Below, piece by piece: positions 26,969 to 34,423 of a stretch of 38,797 nucleotides of DNA (position 1 is its first letter; the number at the start of each line of letters is the position of its first letter). Source of the DNA: Hyphomicrobiales bacterium (GTDB taxonomy: Bacteria > Pseudomonadota > Alphaproteobacteria > Rhizobiales > Devosiaceae); the NCBI GenBank assembly GCA_004144345.1, contig SEEL01000035.1, forward strand, positions 1 through 38,797. Direction: 5' to 3'. The notes under the pieces were generated by a model. The model made no database searches. It was not told the DNA's origin and worked only from the letters and a program-made list of their open reading frames with translations. Both the position numbers and the translations under genes were made by a program.

Positions 26969-27436
26969 ATGAGCCCTGTGCAAAAATGGGTGAGCGTGGC
27001 CCTCATCTTCGGCACGCTCGCCGCGGCTTCAGCGATCATGCCCCCCGCCCATGCGGGGCCCGGCAACAACAACGGCAATGGCAATGTCGGGAATGGCAAC
27101 GGCAACGGCAATTCCGGCAGCAATAACGGCAACAACAATGTCGGCAGCAACAATGGCAACAACAATGCCGGCAACGGCAACGGCAACGGCGTTGTGGGAG
27201 ACAATCAGGGGAACGGCAACGAGAAGGGTACGAGCCGCCCGGCGGGGCTGAAGCTCTGGAACACCGACAGCGGGATCAACGACTATGCGGTGAGCTTTTG
27301 TGCGGCGTGGGTCGCCAGCCACACGACCGGCCACAGCGCGAACATTTCGGCTGCGCGCCCCCTCAAAGCCGCCCTGCCCTTTCCCTGTCTGTGGTGGTAT
27401 TGGCCAGCCGATCTGATCTCGGCCCGGCCGCGATAG
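26969..27436 (+). CDS. Secreted Asn-rich protein D with unrelated tail
   Basis: A 155-residue protein. The signal peptide ends near PPAHA (residue 29). Residues 30-78 are [20 protein letters not shown]-type repeats richer in NN and SNNG than in A-C. From about residue 80 the composition changes to GTSRPAGLKLWNTDSGIND and a Trp/Cys/Pro-containing tail (CLWWYWPADL) with no repeats. The tail looks like either a different domain or a frame read past an original stop. The ATG at 26969 follows AGGAGG at 26958-26963, overlapping the stop of C, so the genes are probably one operon. Confidence 0.65.
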   Translation: MSPVQKWVSVALIFGTLAAASAIMPPAHAGPGNNNGNGNVGNGNGNGNSGSNNGNNNVGSNNGNNNAGNGNGNGVVGDNQGNGNEKGTSRPAGLKLWNTDSGINDYAVSFCAAWVASHTTGHSANISAARPLKAALPFPCLWWYWPADLISARPR

Positions 27437-27473
27437 GCAGCGAACAGGCGGCACTGGTCGCTAGAGCGCGGTT

Positions 27474-28400
27474 TCAGCCGCTCGGGTGCCGGCCGCCTTC
27501 ATAGAGCACCAGCCCGCGATAGACGGATGTATGCGCCGGCGTCGGGATGCCCAGTTCGGCGCCCAGCGCATGGACGCGCCCTGACAGCCAGGGCAGCTCG
27601 AGCCGGCGGCCCTGCAGGAGATCCACCGCCATCGACGCATAGGCGCCGGGCGCGATCTTGCCCAGCTGCCCGAACGCGACCTCCGCGACATCGGGCGGCA
27701 GGTGCACCCCCCTGGCGAGGGCGATGGTCGCCGTCTCCGTCACGAGGTCCTTCAGCAGGCCGCGCGTCAGCGGATGGGCCCACACCTCGCCGATCGGCTT
27801 GCGCAACAGCGCGGTCACGCCCGAGAAGGCGGTGAGGCCGACGAATTTGCGCCAGATGAAATCGACCGCCGGGTCGGCGATCTCGCAGACCAGCCCCGTC
27901 GCCGCTTCGCAGGCCGCCTTGAACGCCGCGATCCGCGCATCGCCACCCAGCCCCTCGATCAGCATGCGGTTCTCCACCCCGGCATCGTCGATGACGCCCG
28001 GCCGCGCCACATGCGCCGAGATGTAATAGGCGCCGCGCACCACCTGCTCGCGCGGCATGTAGCGCGCGAGGAGATCGGCGCTGTCGATGCCGTTCTGGAA
28101 CGTCACGACGAGCGTCTGCGGTCCGATCATCGGCCGCATCGCCTGCGCCGCGCTTTCGGTGTCCCAGAGTTTGACACTGAAGATCACGAGATCGACCACA
28201 CCGATGCTCGCCGGATCGGCGGTGGCCGTGACATGCGGCAGATGCACATCGCCGCGCCCGCTGCGAATGGTGAGGCCGGTCTCGCGCAGCGCCGCCAGAT
28301 GCGCGCCGCGGGCGATGAAGGCAACCTCCTGCCCCGCCGCGGCCAGCCGCCCGCCGGTATAGGCGCCGATGCCGCCCGCCCCCATGATCGCGATCTTCAT
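27474..28400 (-). CDS. Ketopantoate reductase family protein (PanE/ApbA)
   Basis: A 308-residue NAD(P)H-dependent 2-dehydropantoate 2-reductase-family enzyme. The N-terminal Rossmann motif is IMGAGGIGAYTGGRLA. Other family features are FSVKLWDTES with the Lys of the active-site region, VTFQNGIDSADLL, and the C-terminal helical domain with IWRKFVGLTAFSGVTALLRK (Lys) and PSM-like ASMAVDLLQGRRLELPWLSG. It would reduce ketopantoate to pantoate or a related 2-oxoacid; members of this family often serve other oxoacids. It converges on the repeat cluster, 37 bp away, and ends close to RsmB's gene at its other side. Confidence 0.88.
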   Translation of the reverse strand: MKIAIMGAGGIGAYTGGRLAAAGQEVAFIARGAHLAALRETGLTIRSGRGDVHLPHVTATADPASIGVVDLVIFSVKLWDTESAAQAMRPMIGPQTLVVTFQNGIDSADLLARYMPREQVVRGAYYISAHVARPGVIDDAGVENRMLIEGLGGDARIAAFKAACEAATGLVCEIADPAVDFIWRKFVGLTAFSGVTALLRKPIGEVWAHPLTRGLLKDLVTETATIALARGVHLPPDVAEVAFGQLGKIAPGAYASMAVDLLQGRRLELPWLSGRVHALGAELGIPTPAHTSVYRGLVLYEGGRHPSG

Positions 28401-28470
28401 GGCATGCCCCTTATGCGGCCCAATCGGCCCGACCCTACGCTCGCCGCCCGCGCCCCCGCAAGCTGGCGGC

Positions 28471-29781
28471 CTACTCGGCTGCCGGCGCCTGCTTGCGTTG
28501 CAGCACCGCGGCGAAGAAGCCGTCGGTGTTGTGCTGCGCCGGGGTCAGCGACAGATAGTCGGGATGCGCGGAGCTGAGGCCGGGCGCCACTTCGCCGAGC
28601 TTCACCAGCTCGAAATCCGGCGAGGCCGCGAGGAAGGCTTCCACCTGCGCTTCGTTCTCCTCGGGCAGCATCGAGCAGGTCGCATAGACCAGCCGCCCGC
28701 CCGGCTTCACCAGCCGCGCCGCACTCATGAGGATGCGCGCCTGCAGCGGCACGAGATTGTCGAGCCCCTGCCCCTCGCCCAGCGCCCGCCAGCGCGCATC
28801 GGGATTGCGCCGCCAGGTGCCGGTGCCGGTGCAGGGCGCATCGACCAGCACGCGGTCATAGCCGAGCTTGTGCCGCTTCACCCAGCGATCGGTCTCGCTC
28901 GAGAGCAGCCGCGTCTCGACATTGTGGAAGCAGGCGCGGCGGAACCGCTCGGCGCTGCGCTTCAACCGCGCCTCGCTCACATCGCACGCAACGATATGAC
29001 CGCGATTGTTCATCGCCGCCGCCAGCGCCAGCGTCTTGCCGCCGGCCCCGGCGCAGAAATCGGCCACCCGCTCGCCCGGCCGCGCGCCGACCAGCATGGC
29101 CACCAGCTGCGAGCCCTCGTCCTGGATTTCGACCGCGCCGCTCCGCAGCATCGGCAGGCCCGACAGCGACACGCGCTCCGGTAGCCTGATGCCAAGGGGC
29201 GCGAGTTTCAACGGCGTCGGCTGGAAGCCGAGATCGCGCAGCGCCGCGACCATCTCGTCGCGCGTCGCCTTCAGCGGATTGACGCGCAGGTCGAGCGGCG
29301 GGGCGGTGAGCAGCGCCGCCATCTCGCGCGCGAACGCATCGCCGAAGCGGCGGCGCAGCGGCTCGACTGCCCAGTCCGGACATTCGACGCGCAGTTCTTC
29401 CGGCATCGAAGGGCTGTCGATATCGGCGCCCCGCAATTTTGTCACCAGCGCGAGCTCGTCCGCGCTCAGCGCTGCGGGCGCCTCGCGGCCGCCACTGAAC
29501 AGTTTTGCGATCTGCTCCGGCGCCCGCCCGCTCAGCGCCAGCCAGGCAAGCAGCCGGTTGCGCGCACCGTCGTCGGCCCCCTGCTGCGCCAGCCACCAGC
29601 CCAGCCGTCCCTGATGCCTGAGCAGCGCATAGCAAAGCTCGATGATCTGCCCGCGATCCCCCTCCCCGATATCCCGGTGCTGCCGCACCCACCCCGACAC
29701 GACAGCATCGGCCGGCCGCGCCAGCGTCGCGATGTCCTGCATCAGATCAAGGGTGGCGGTGAGGATGGCGGAGGGGGTCAC
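28471..29781 (-). CDS. rsmB: RsmB/NOP-family rRNA cytosine-C5 methyltransferase
   Basis: A 436-residue SAM-dependent methyltransferase of the RsmB/NOP family, expected to make m5C967 in 16S rRNA. The N-terminal helical NusB-like part is followed by GEIQDEGSQ-type VEIQDEGSQLVAMLVGA, SAM motif FCAGAGGKTLALAA, VLVDAPCTGTGTWRRNPDARW and the second catalytic Cys in YATCSMLPEENE. The typical C-terminal strand (HNTDGFFAAVLQRK) is present. The start is GTG 29781. The assignment to RsmB rather than another RCMT is likely but not certain. Confidence 0.88.
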   Translation of the reverse strand: MTPSAILTATLDLMQDIATLARPADAVVSGWVRQHRDIGEGDRGQIIELCYALLRHQGRLGWWLAQQGADDGARNRLLAWLALSGRAPEQIAKLFSGGREAPAALSADELALVTKLRGADIDSPSMPEELRVECPDWAVEPLRRRFGDAFAREMAALLTAPPLDLRVNPLKATRDEMVAALRDLGFQPTPLKLAPLGIRLPERVSLSGLPMLRSGAVEIQDEGSQLVAMLVGARPGERVADFCAGAGGKTLALAAAMNNRGHIVACDVSEARLKRSAERFRRACFHNVETRLLSSETDRWVKRHKLGYDRVLVDAPCTGTGTWRRNPDARWRALGEGQGLDNLVPLQARILMSAARLVKPGGRLVYATCSMLPEENEAQVEAFLAASPDFELVKLGEVAPGLSSAHPDYLSLTPAQHNTDGFFAAVLQRKQAPAAE

Positions 29782-29887
29782 GGGCGATGATCAACCAAGG
29801 GAAAGACGGCGCAACATATATGTGACGCGCGAACAAGCCGCCATGTTCTTCGTCGCCGCGAATAGTTGGGCACGAATCTCTCACGCT

Positions 29888-30607
29888 TCAGTCAAAACTC
29901 TCGATGATTGACTTGGTTAGCGCCGCGAAGTCGCGCAGCACCACCGCCACTGGCCGCCCTTTTATGGCGGTCGGTTCCGCGAAGTTAATATCGAGTCCTA
30001 GGTTGGCCTCTAGGAACGTACCCTTTCCCACTCGCATGAAGGGTTGCCTTTGGCCCGCAGTGAGTGAACCAGTCCCCAGCCATTCAAGCGACGTGACGGT
30101 GCCGTTAACAATGCCAAGGGAGCCGATGCCCGTGGCCGTGACGATTAGGCGCTGATGCTTGCGAGTAAGATCGATTGCATGGAGCGCGTGGAGAAGTGGG
30201 TTCCCATCGGCCCAAGGCTTGAAGCTTGCCATGGTCCCTTGGTCCTTCGGCGACAACTTCTTTAGCTTGTTTCGAATCCCATCCTTCTCGAACGTGGTCT
30301 TGTCTCGTGCGACACAAAAGTAGACCTTGTCGGCAGACTGCCCATTGCGCGCAGCTAATACGCAGGCAAGTTCGTCAAGGGTCGCCCGCATCTCGTGTGC
30401 AATCAGACCCGCCTGAATGGAGAACAGCTTCGGCAGCGGCTTTGTGAGTTCGATGAAGAACGTGCCACCACCAGTAGCAGAATCTACATCCTGGGAAATT
30501 GCGTGCGCGCCCGATGCGATGAACCGGTCAATCTCGGCAGCCAGAACAGTGATCTGCCCGTAGCAGTACCCGACGCGCATCTTTGCATCTTGGAGATCGG
30601 AAGCCAT
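29888..30607 (-). CDS. Hypothetical protein, AT-richer
   Basis: A 239-residue protein I do not recognise. The N-terminal half is helical (DLQDAKMRVGYCYGQITVLA, then AGLIAHEMRATLDELACVLA), resembling uncharacterised proteins found in accessory regions. The C-terminal half is a mixed beta region ending RPVAVVLRDFAALTKSIIESFD. No signal peptide or membrane segment. Start ATG 30607 is preferred because AGGTGG lies just upstream; a GTG at 30613 adds two residues. Composition is less GC-rich than the genes on either side, which suggests acquisition. Confidence 0.6.
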   Translation of the reverse strand: MASDLQDAKMRVGYCYGQITVLAAEIDRFIASGAHAISQDVDSATGGGTFFIELTKPLPKLFSIQAGLIAHEMRATLDELACVLAARNGQSADKVYFCVARDKTTFEKDGIRNKLKKLSPKDQGTMASFKPWADGNPLLHALHAIDLTRKHQRLIVTATGIGSLGIVNGTVTSLEWLGTGSLTAGQRQPFMRVGKGTFLEANLGLDINFAEPTAIKGRPVAVVLRDFAALTKSIIESFD

Positions 30608-30777
30608 TGCCACCTGTCAGCGGTGTTGGCACGAGGCGATGAGCGCCGCCACCCACGCAGAATTACTACTGGTGCGGTTCTGGCTGCACGTCGAGTGGGA
30701 AGGAGCACTTGGCCACACTCGTTAGCACCTGTATCTGGCTACTTTGGACGCTTTTCCCGACATCATGTCGTATTTAC

Positions 30778-30806
30778 TTGACATAGAGTCCGCTAACCCA
30801 TACATC
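30778..30806 (+). promoter_or_regulatory. Promoter of membrane protein/XRE pair
   Basis: A perfect -35 hexamer TTGACA at 30778-30783 and TACATC at 30801-30806 with a 17-bp spacer. Transcription would begin near 30813, 20 bp before the ATG at 30834. This rules out the longer in-frame starts at 30744 and 30765. Confidence 0.6.
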
Positions 30807-30833
30807 ACGTCCCATCGAACAATGGGGATGGCC

Positions 30834-31259
30834 ATGACGAGCAAGGAACTCAGTGCGTGGGTGATGGCGCTTAGCGCCGTGGTGATTTCGGGCTGGGTGG
30901 CGTGGGAGGCGAGCCGGGGCTTGCCGGCGAGCGTCAGCGAGGCGGCGTGGAAAATGCTGTGGGCGATCGGCGCGTCGATCGTGCTCAACATCATCGCCGT
31001 CATCATCGGCACCATCGCCGTCAGCATCGCGCGGCGCGAGGAAATGAAGGACGAGCGCGCCGACGAGCGCGACAAGGCGATCAACGACCGCTCGATGCGC
31101 AACGCCTATTTCGTGCTCTCGCTGGGCCTGCTCGGCGTGCTGTTCTGGCAGGCTTTCGGGCTCGAGGCGGTGCTCGCCCCCTATGCGCTGTTCGGCATCT
31201 CGATGCTGGCGGGCGCGAGCTTCGCCGTGTCGCAGATCGTCTATTACCGGATCAGCTGA
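30834..31259 (+). CDS. Four-helix membrane protein next to XRE regulator
   Basis: A 141-residue integral membrane protein with four hydrophobic helices: AWVMALSAVVISGWVAW, WAIGASIVLNIIAVIIGTIA, AYFVLSLGLLGVLFWQAFGL and VLAPYALFGISMLAGASFA. A charged cytoplasmic loop (REEMKDERADERDKAINDRS) lies between helices 2 and 3. This is the known arrangement of a small membrane protein paired with a YgzD-like HTH gene. Start ATG 30834 follows GGGGAT. Only 3 bp separate it from the regulator. Function unknown. Confidence 0.82.
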   Translation: MTSKELSAWVMALSAVVISGWVAWEASRGLPASVSEAAWKMLWAIGASIVLNIIAVIIGTIAVSIARREEMKDERADERDKAINDRSMRNAYFVLSLGLLGVLFWQAFGLEAVLAPYALFGISMLAGASFAVSQIVYYRIS

Positions 31260-31262
31260 CCC

Positions 31263-31481
31263 ATGGGGAAAGGCGAGCCGAAGATTTCGAATATCGTGCG
31301 CACGCTGCGCTTCCATGCCGGCGAGATGACGCAGGCGGCGCTGGCCGAAAAGGTCGGCGTCACCCGCCAGACCATCGTCGCCATCGAGCAGGGGCGCTAC
31401 TCGCCCTCGCTCGAAGTCGCCTTCCGCATTGCGCGGGTGTTCGGCGTGCCGCTTGAAACGGCATTCCAGTACGACGACTAG
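31263..31481 (+). CDS. XRE-family HTH regulator (YgzD-like)
   Basis: A 72-residue Cro/C1-type HTH protein: [20 protein letters not shown] forms the DNA-binding helices, followed by [20 protein letters not shown]. It contains only the HTH module. It lies immediately after the membrane protein in the same operon and most likely represses their common promoter; members of this pairing sense an unknown signal through the membrane partner. Confidence 0.9.
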   Translation: MGKGEPKISNIVRTLRFHAGEMTQAALAEKVGVTRQTIVAIEQGRYSPSLEVAFRIARVFGVPLETAFQYDD

Positions 31482-31559
31482 ACATTGACCCATCGGCCAT
31501 CCGCCGCCCCTGCCCGCGCAGGGATCGATGGCGCACGCCCCGACGACAGGAGATTGACC

Positions 31560-32549
31560 ATGAAGGCCGCCTACCTCACCGCCTATGGCGGACCGGACGT
31601 CCTCGCCATCCGCGACATCCCCGCCCCGGTGCTTGCGCCGCATGACGTGCTGATCCGCCAGCACGCCTCGACCGTCTCGCCCGCCGATTGCGCCATGCGC
31701 TCGGGCAACCCGGCACTGATCCGGCTGTTCACCGGCCTCACCCGGCCCAGGCAACCCGTGCCCGGCGGCGCCGTGGCCGGCGTGGTGGAAGCGGTCGGCG
31801 CGGCGGTGACGCGCTACCGCCCCGGCGATCGGGTGTTCGGCACCACCGACCCCCACCCCAACGCCATGGCCGAGCTGGTCGCCCTGCCCGAGGAGGGCGC
31901 CTTGGCGCTGTTGCCCGAGAGGGCCAGTTACGCCGACGCGGCGGCGCTGAGCTACAGCTTTCTCACCGCCATGCCCTATCTGCGCGACGAGGCACAGCTC
32001 AAGCCCGGCCAGTCGATCCTGATCCACGGCGCGGCGGGCAGCATCGGCGTGGTCGCGGTACAGCTGGCGCGGCAGATGGGCGCCATCGTCACCGCCACCT
32101 GCAGCACGCATCGCCTGGCGCTGGTCGAAAGCCTCGGCCCCGACCGCACCATCGACCGCACGGCGGAGGATTTCACCGCGACCAGCGCCGCCTATGACGT
32201 GATCTTCGACACCGTCGGCAAATCCAGCTTCGCCGCCTGCCGCGAGGCGCTGAAGCCGGGCGGCATCTATCTCACCACCACGCCCTCGCTCGCTATCGCC
32301 ACCAACATGCTGCGCGGCACGCAGGCCGACGGCAAGCGCGCGAAGATGGCGACGACGGGCTTGCGCAAGACCGCTGACAAGGCCAGGGACATCGAGCTGC
32401 TGCGCACGATGCTGGCCGCAGGCACGCTGCGCGCCGTGATCGACCGGACCTATCCACTCGAGCGCATCGCCGAGGCGCATGCCTATGTTGAGACCGGCAC
32501 CAAGGCCGGCGACGTCGTCATCGAGATCACCCCGTCGCTCAGCGCCTGA
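31560..32549 (+). CDS. MDR-family NAD(P)-dependent alcohol dehydrogenase/quinone reductase
   Basis: A 329-residue medium-chain dehydrogenase/reductase of the quinone-oxidoreductase branch. Visible: KAAYLTAYGGPDVLAIRDIP at the N-terminus, VSPADCAMRSG, PGGAVAGVVEAVGAAVTRYRPGDRVFG, the Rossmann motif ILIHGAAGSIGVVAVQLAR, and the C-terminal TYPLERIAEAHAYVETGTKAGDVVIEI. The structural zinc Cys cluster is absent, so it is zinc-independent. It should reduce enones or quinones with NAD(P)H. Start ATG 31560 follows AGGAG. It is 78 bp after the XRE gene. Confidence 0.9.
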   Translation: MKAAYLTAYGGPDVLAIRDIPAPVLAPHDVLIRQHASTVSPADCAMRSGNPALIRLFTGLTRPRQPVPGGAVAGVVEAVGAAVTRYRPGDRVFGTTDPHPNAMAELVALPEEGALALLPERASYADAAALSYSFLTAMPYLRDEAQLKPGQSILIHGAAGSIGVVAVQLARQMGAIVTATCSTHRLALVESLGPDRTIDRTAEDFTATSAAYDVIFDTVGKSSFAACREALKPGGIYLTTTPSLAIATNMLRGTQADGKRAKMATTGLRKTADKARDIELLRTMLAAGTLRAVIDRTYPLERIAEAHAYVETGTKAGDVVIEITPSLSA

Positions 32550-32600
32550 TGGAACGGCGGCGGCATCGTGACGTTGCGCCTGCTCATTAGGAGAAGCCCC

Positions 32601-33122
32601 ATGTCCCGAGCCGCCCTGATCCTGGCCGCCGCCGCGCTGCTGAGCACGCCTGCTCTGGCGCAATCGCCCACCGCCAGCGTCACGCTGCTCGACCAGTCCG
32701 GCACCAATCTGGGCACGCTGACGCTGACCGAGATGGATGGCGGCATCCACATCTCCGGCGAGCTCAGCGGCGTGCCCAATGGCGAACACGGCTTCCACAT
32801 TCACGAGACGGGCGTCTGCGATGCCTCGGCGAAATTCGAATCCGCCGGCGCGCATTTCGAGCCGGGCGACAACAAGCATGGCAGCGAGAACCCCGAAGGC
32901 CCGCATGCCGGCGACCTCACCAATGTCGATGCCGACGACAATGGGATGGCGACCGTCGAGATCCACAGCATAAACGTGACGCTGGCGGCCGGTCCCAACA
33001 GCGTGCTCGACGCCGACGGTTCGGCCATCGTGCTGCATGCCGATCCGGATGATTATTTGACCGACCCCGGCGGCAATGCCGGCGACCGCTTCGCCTGCGG
33101 CATCATCGAAAGCGCCAGCTAG
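32601..33122 (+). CDS. sodC: Periplasmic Cu/Zn superoxide dismutase
   Basis: A 173-residue exported enzyme with a signal peptide (residues 1-21, ending STPALA-Q). Copper and zinc ligands are visible in GEHGFHIHETGVC, GAHFEPGDNKHG, GPHAGDL and AIVLHADPDDY; the Cys pair in GVC and FACGII forms the conserved disulfide. It should dismutate superoxide in the periplasm. Start ATG 32601 follows TAGGAGA. It is 51 bp downstream of the MDR gene and may be read through from it. Confidence 0.95.
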   Translation: MSRAALILAAAALLSTPALAQSPTASVTLLDQSGTNLGTLTLTEMDGGIHISGELSGVPNGEHGFHIHETGVCDASAKFESAGAHFEPGDNKHGSENPEGPHAGDLTNVDADDNGMATVEIHSINVTLAAGPNSVLDADGSAIVLHADPDDYLTDPGGNAGDRFACGIIESAS

Positions 33123-33129
33123 GCGGCGC

Positions 33130-33816
33130 TCACCCCTGCTCCACTTCGTCGAGCAGCCATTTGTTGATCGGCCACAGCGCCGCATAGTGCTTGGCGCACA
33201 GCGCCGCGAGCCCCGGCTTCGCGGCGACCGTCACCGGCAGATCGATATGCGCGTATAGCCCCTCATGCAGCAGATACTCGGCCCGGTCCAGGTCGGTCGA
33301 AAAGCCGCGCGGCATGAGCTTGCGGTTCTTGCCGGCGATCTCGTATTTGCCCGCATCCTTCACCGCCGCAACGGCCGCCAGCAGCGCCCTGCCCGACCGC
33401 GGATGGATCACCGACTGCCGATAGGCATCGAGCTGTTCGCCCTGCATCATGTAGAGCCCGACGCCGAGCTGCACATGTTTGGGTGTCAGCTCGAACCAGA
33501 AGCCCGGCACGTCCCAGCGGCGCCTGCCGCCATGCCAGAACCACAGCCCCAGATGCTCCTTGTAGGGCCGCTTGTCCTTCGAGAACCGGATGTCGCGATT
33601 GATCCGGCTCAGCGAGCCATTGACCTTGGCGTTGAACTGCACCTCGAGCGAGATGGCGCGCAGCAGCGGCCCCATCGTCTCGACGAACTCCCGCGCCGGT
33701 TCCACATAGCCGGCCTCGTAGAGCGCGCGATTGTCATCGAACCACGCCTTCTCATTGTGCGCCGCAATCCCGGTGAGAAATTGCAGCGTCGCTGGCGGAA
33801 AGCCGGAAAAGCTCAC
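33130..33816 (-). CDS. DUF2461 (TIGR02453) family protein
   Basis: A 228-residue protein of the DUF2461/TIGR02453 family. Family features: FSGFPPATLQFLTGIAAHNE and WFDDNRALYE at the N-terminus, NGSLSRINRDIRFSKDKRPY, HLGLWFWHGG, FWFELTPKHVQLGVGLY, and the C-terminal KHYAALWPINKWLL. Function unknown, cytoplasmic. The start GTG at 33816 overlaps the brnA stop as GTGA, so translation is coupled to the toxin-antitoxin operon. A longer frame to 33999 runs inside brnA and is not used. Confidence 0.88.
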   Translation of the reverse strand: MSFSGFPPATLQFLTGIAAHNEKAWFDDNRALYEAGYVEPAREFVETMGPLLRAISLEVQFNAKVNGSLSRINRDIRFSKDKRPYKEHLGLWFWHGGRRRWDVPGFWFELTPKHVQLGVGLYMMQGEQLDAYRQSVIHPRSGRALLAAVAAVKDAGKYEIAGKNRKLMPRGFSTDLDRAEYLLHEGLYAHIDLPVTVAAKPGLAALCAKHYAALWPINKWLLDEVEQG

Positions 33817-34112
33817 GACGCCTTCTTCTTGCGCGACGCTGCCGCGTTCGCCGCCTTCACGTGCTTGGCCAGCACGGCATTGATCCGCGTCTGCCAGCCT
33901 TCGCCGTCGGCCTTGAAGTAAGCAAGGATGTCCGGATCGAGCCGGAGGTTGGTCGGCACCTTGGTGACGGCCGCCTTCGGGCGCCCCGGCATCTTCCAAC
34001 CCATCTGCCGTGCCAGTTCCGGAAACGGAATGGCCTTGGCAAAATCCTCTTCGGTCCAGAGCGGATTTTCCTCGTCCGGCGTCCCGTATTGCGGCTGCTT
34101 CACTCTAGCCAA
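33813..34112 (-). CDS. brnA: BrnA-type antitoxin
   Basis: A 99-residue BrnA-family protein. It has the basic-acidic N-terminal region and the ribbon-helix-helix part VTKVPTNLRLDPDILAYFKA, then GEGWQTRINAVLAKHVKAAN. BrnA neutralises the BrnT RNase and represses the operon promoter as a DNA-binding complex. It overlaps brnT by 13 bp and is followed by the coupled DUF2461 gene. Confidence 0.92.
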   Translation of the reverse strand: MARVKQPQYGTPDEENPLWTEEDFAKAIPFPELARQMGWKMPGRPKAAVTKVPTNLRLDPDILAYFKADGEGWQTRINAVLAKHVKAANAAASRKKKAS

Positions 34113-34360
34113 TGTCGAAACTCCTTCTCATGCCCGCGGCGCACGCTGATGATGCGATAGATGGCGCCGCGCCGCGTGAACACCACCACCGTGCGCTCAT
34201 CGCCTGCGCGATGAAAAGCGGTCCAGCGCGGCTCGCCGAAATCACCCGGCACGGTCCGGATGATAGCGGCGGCCCAATCGAGGTCGAGAACCACCTCGAA
34301 CGCCACGCCATGCTTGGCGAGATTGCTCGCCGCCTTGTCCGCGTCCCAGTCGAATTCCAT
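34100..34360 (-). CDS. brnT: BrnT-type ribonuclease toxin
   Basis: An 86-residue toxin of the BrnT family, a RelE-like RNase. Visible family features: FDWDADKAASNLAKHGVAFE at the N-terminus, the DLDWAAAI segment, GDFGEPRW, and the C-terminal RRGAIYRIISVRRGHEKEFR with the catalytic basic residues. ATG 34360 is used because the promoter -10 box lies at 34375-34380, which excludes the GTG at 34372. The transcript leader would then be about eight bases, without a Shine-Dalgarno site. Confidence 0.92.
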   Translation of the reverse strand: MEFDWDADKAASNLAKHGVAFEVVLDLDWAAAIIRTVPGDFGEPRWTAFHRAGDERTVVVFTRRGAIYRIISVRRGHEKEFRHWLE

Positions 34361-34374
34361 CGGGGCACCCACTT

Positions 34375-34420
34375 AATGTAGATACAGAAACGACGGCAGT
34401 CAACATTATCGTAGATACAG
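34375..34420 (-). promoter_or_regulatory. brnTA promoter with repeated operator
   Basis: On the - strand: -35 TTGACT (34398-34403), a 17-bp spacer and -10 TACATT (34375-34380). The sequence CTGTATCTAC occurs twice, at 34378-34387 overlapping the -10 box and at 34411-34420 upstream of the -35, 33 bp apart (about three helical turns). These are likely BrnA/BrnTA binding sites. Confidence 0.65.
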
Positions 34421-34423
34421 CAA

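Noticed and set aside
25440-27200. CRISPR-like direct repeats
   Set aside because: The repeats are GGCAAC/GGCAAT codon repeats within translated, signal-peptide-bearing frames, with no constant repeat and unique spacer pattern.
30774-33185. 803-codon open frame on the - strand across four genes
   Set aside because: It runs antisense to the membrane protein, XRE, MDR and sodC genes, all of which have clear family motifs; its translation is Arg/Gly/His-rich noise.
33130-33999. Longer 289-residue version of the DUF2461 protein
   Set aside because: The extra N-terminus lies inside brnA in another frame; the GTG at 33816 with the GTGA overlap fits the family length.
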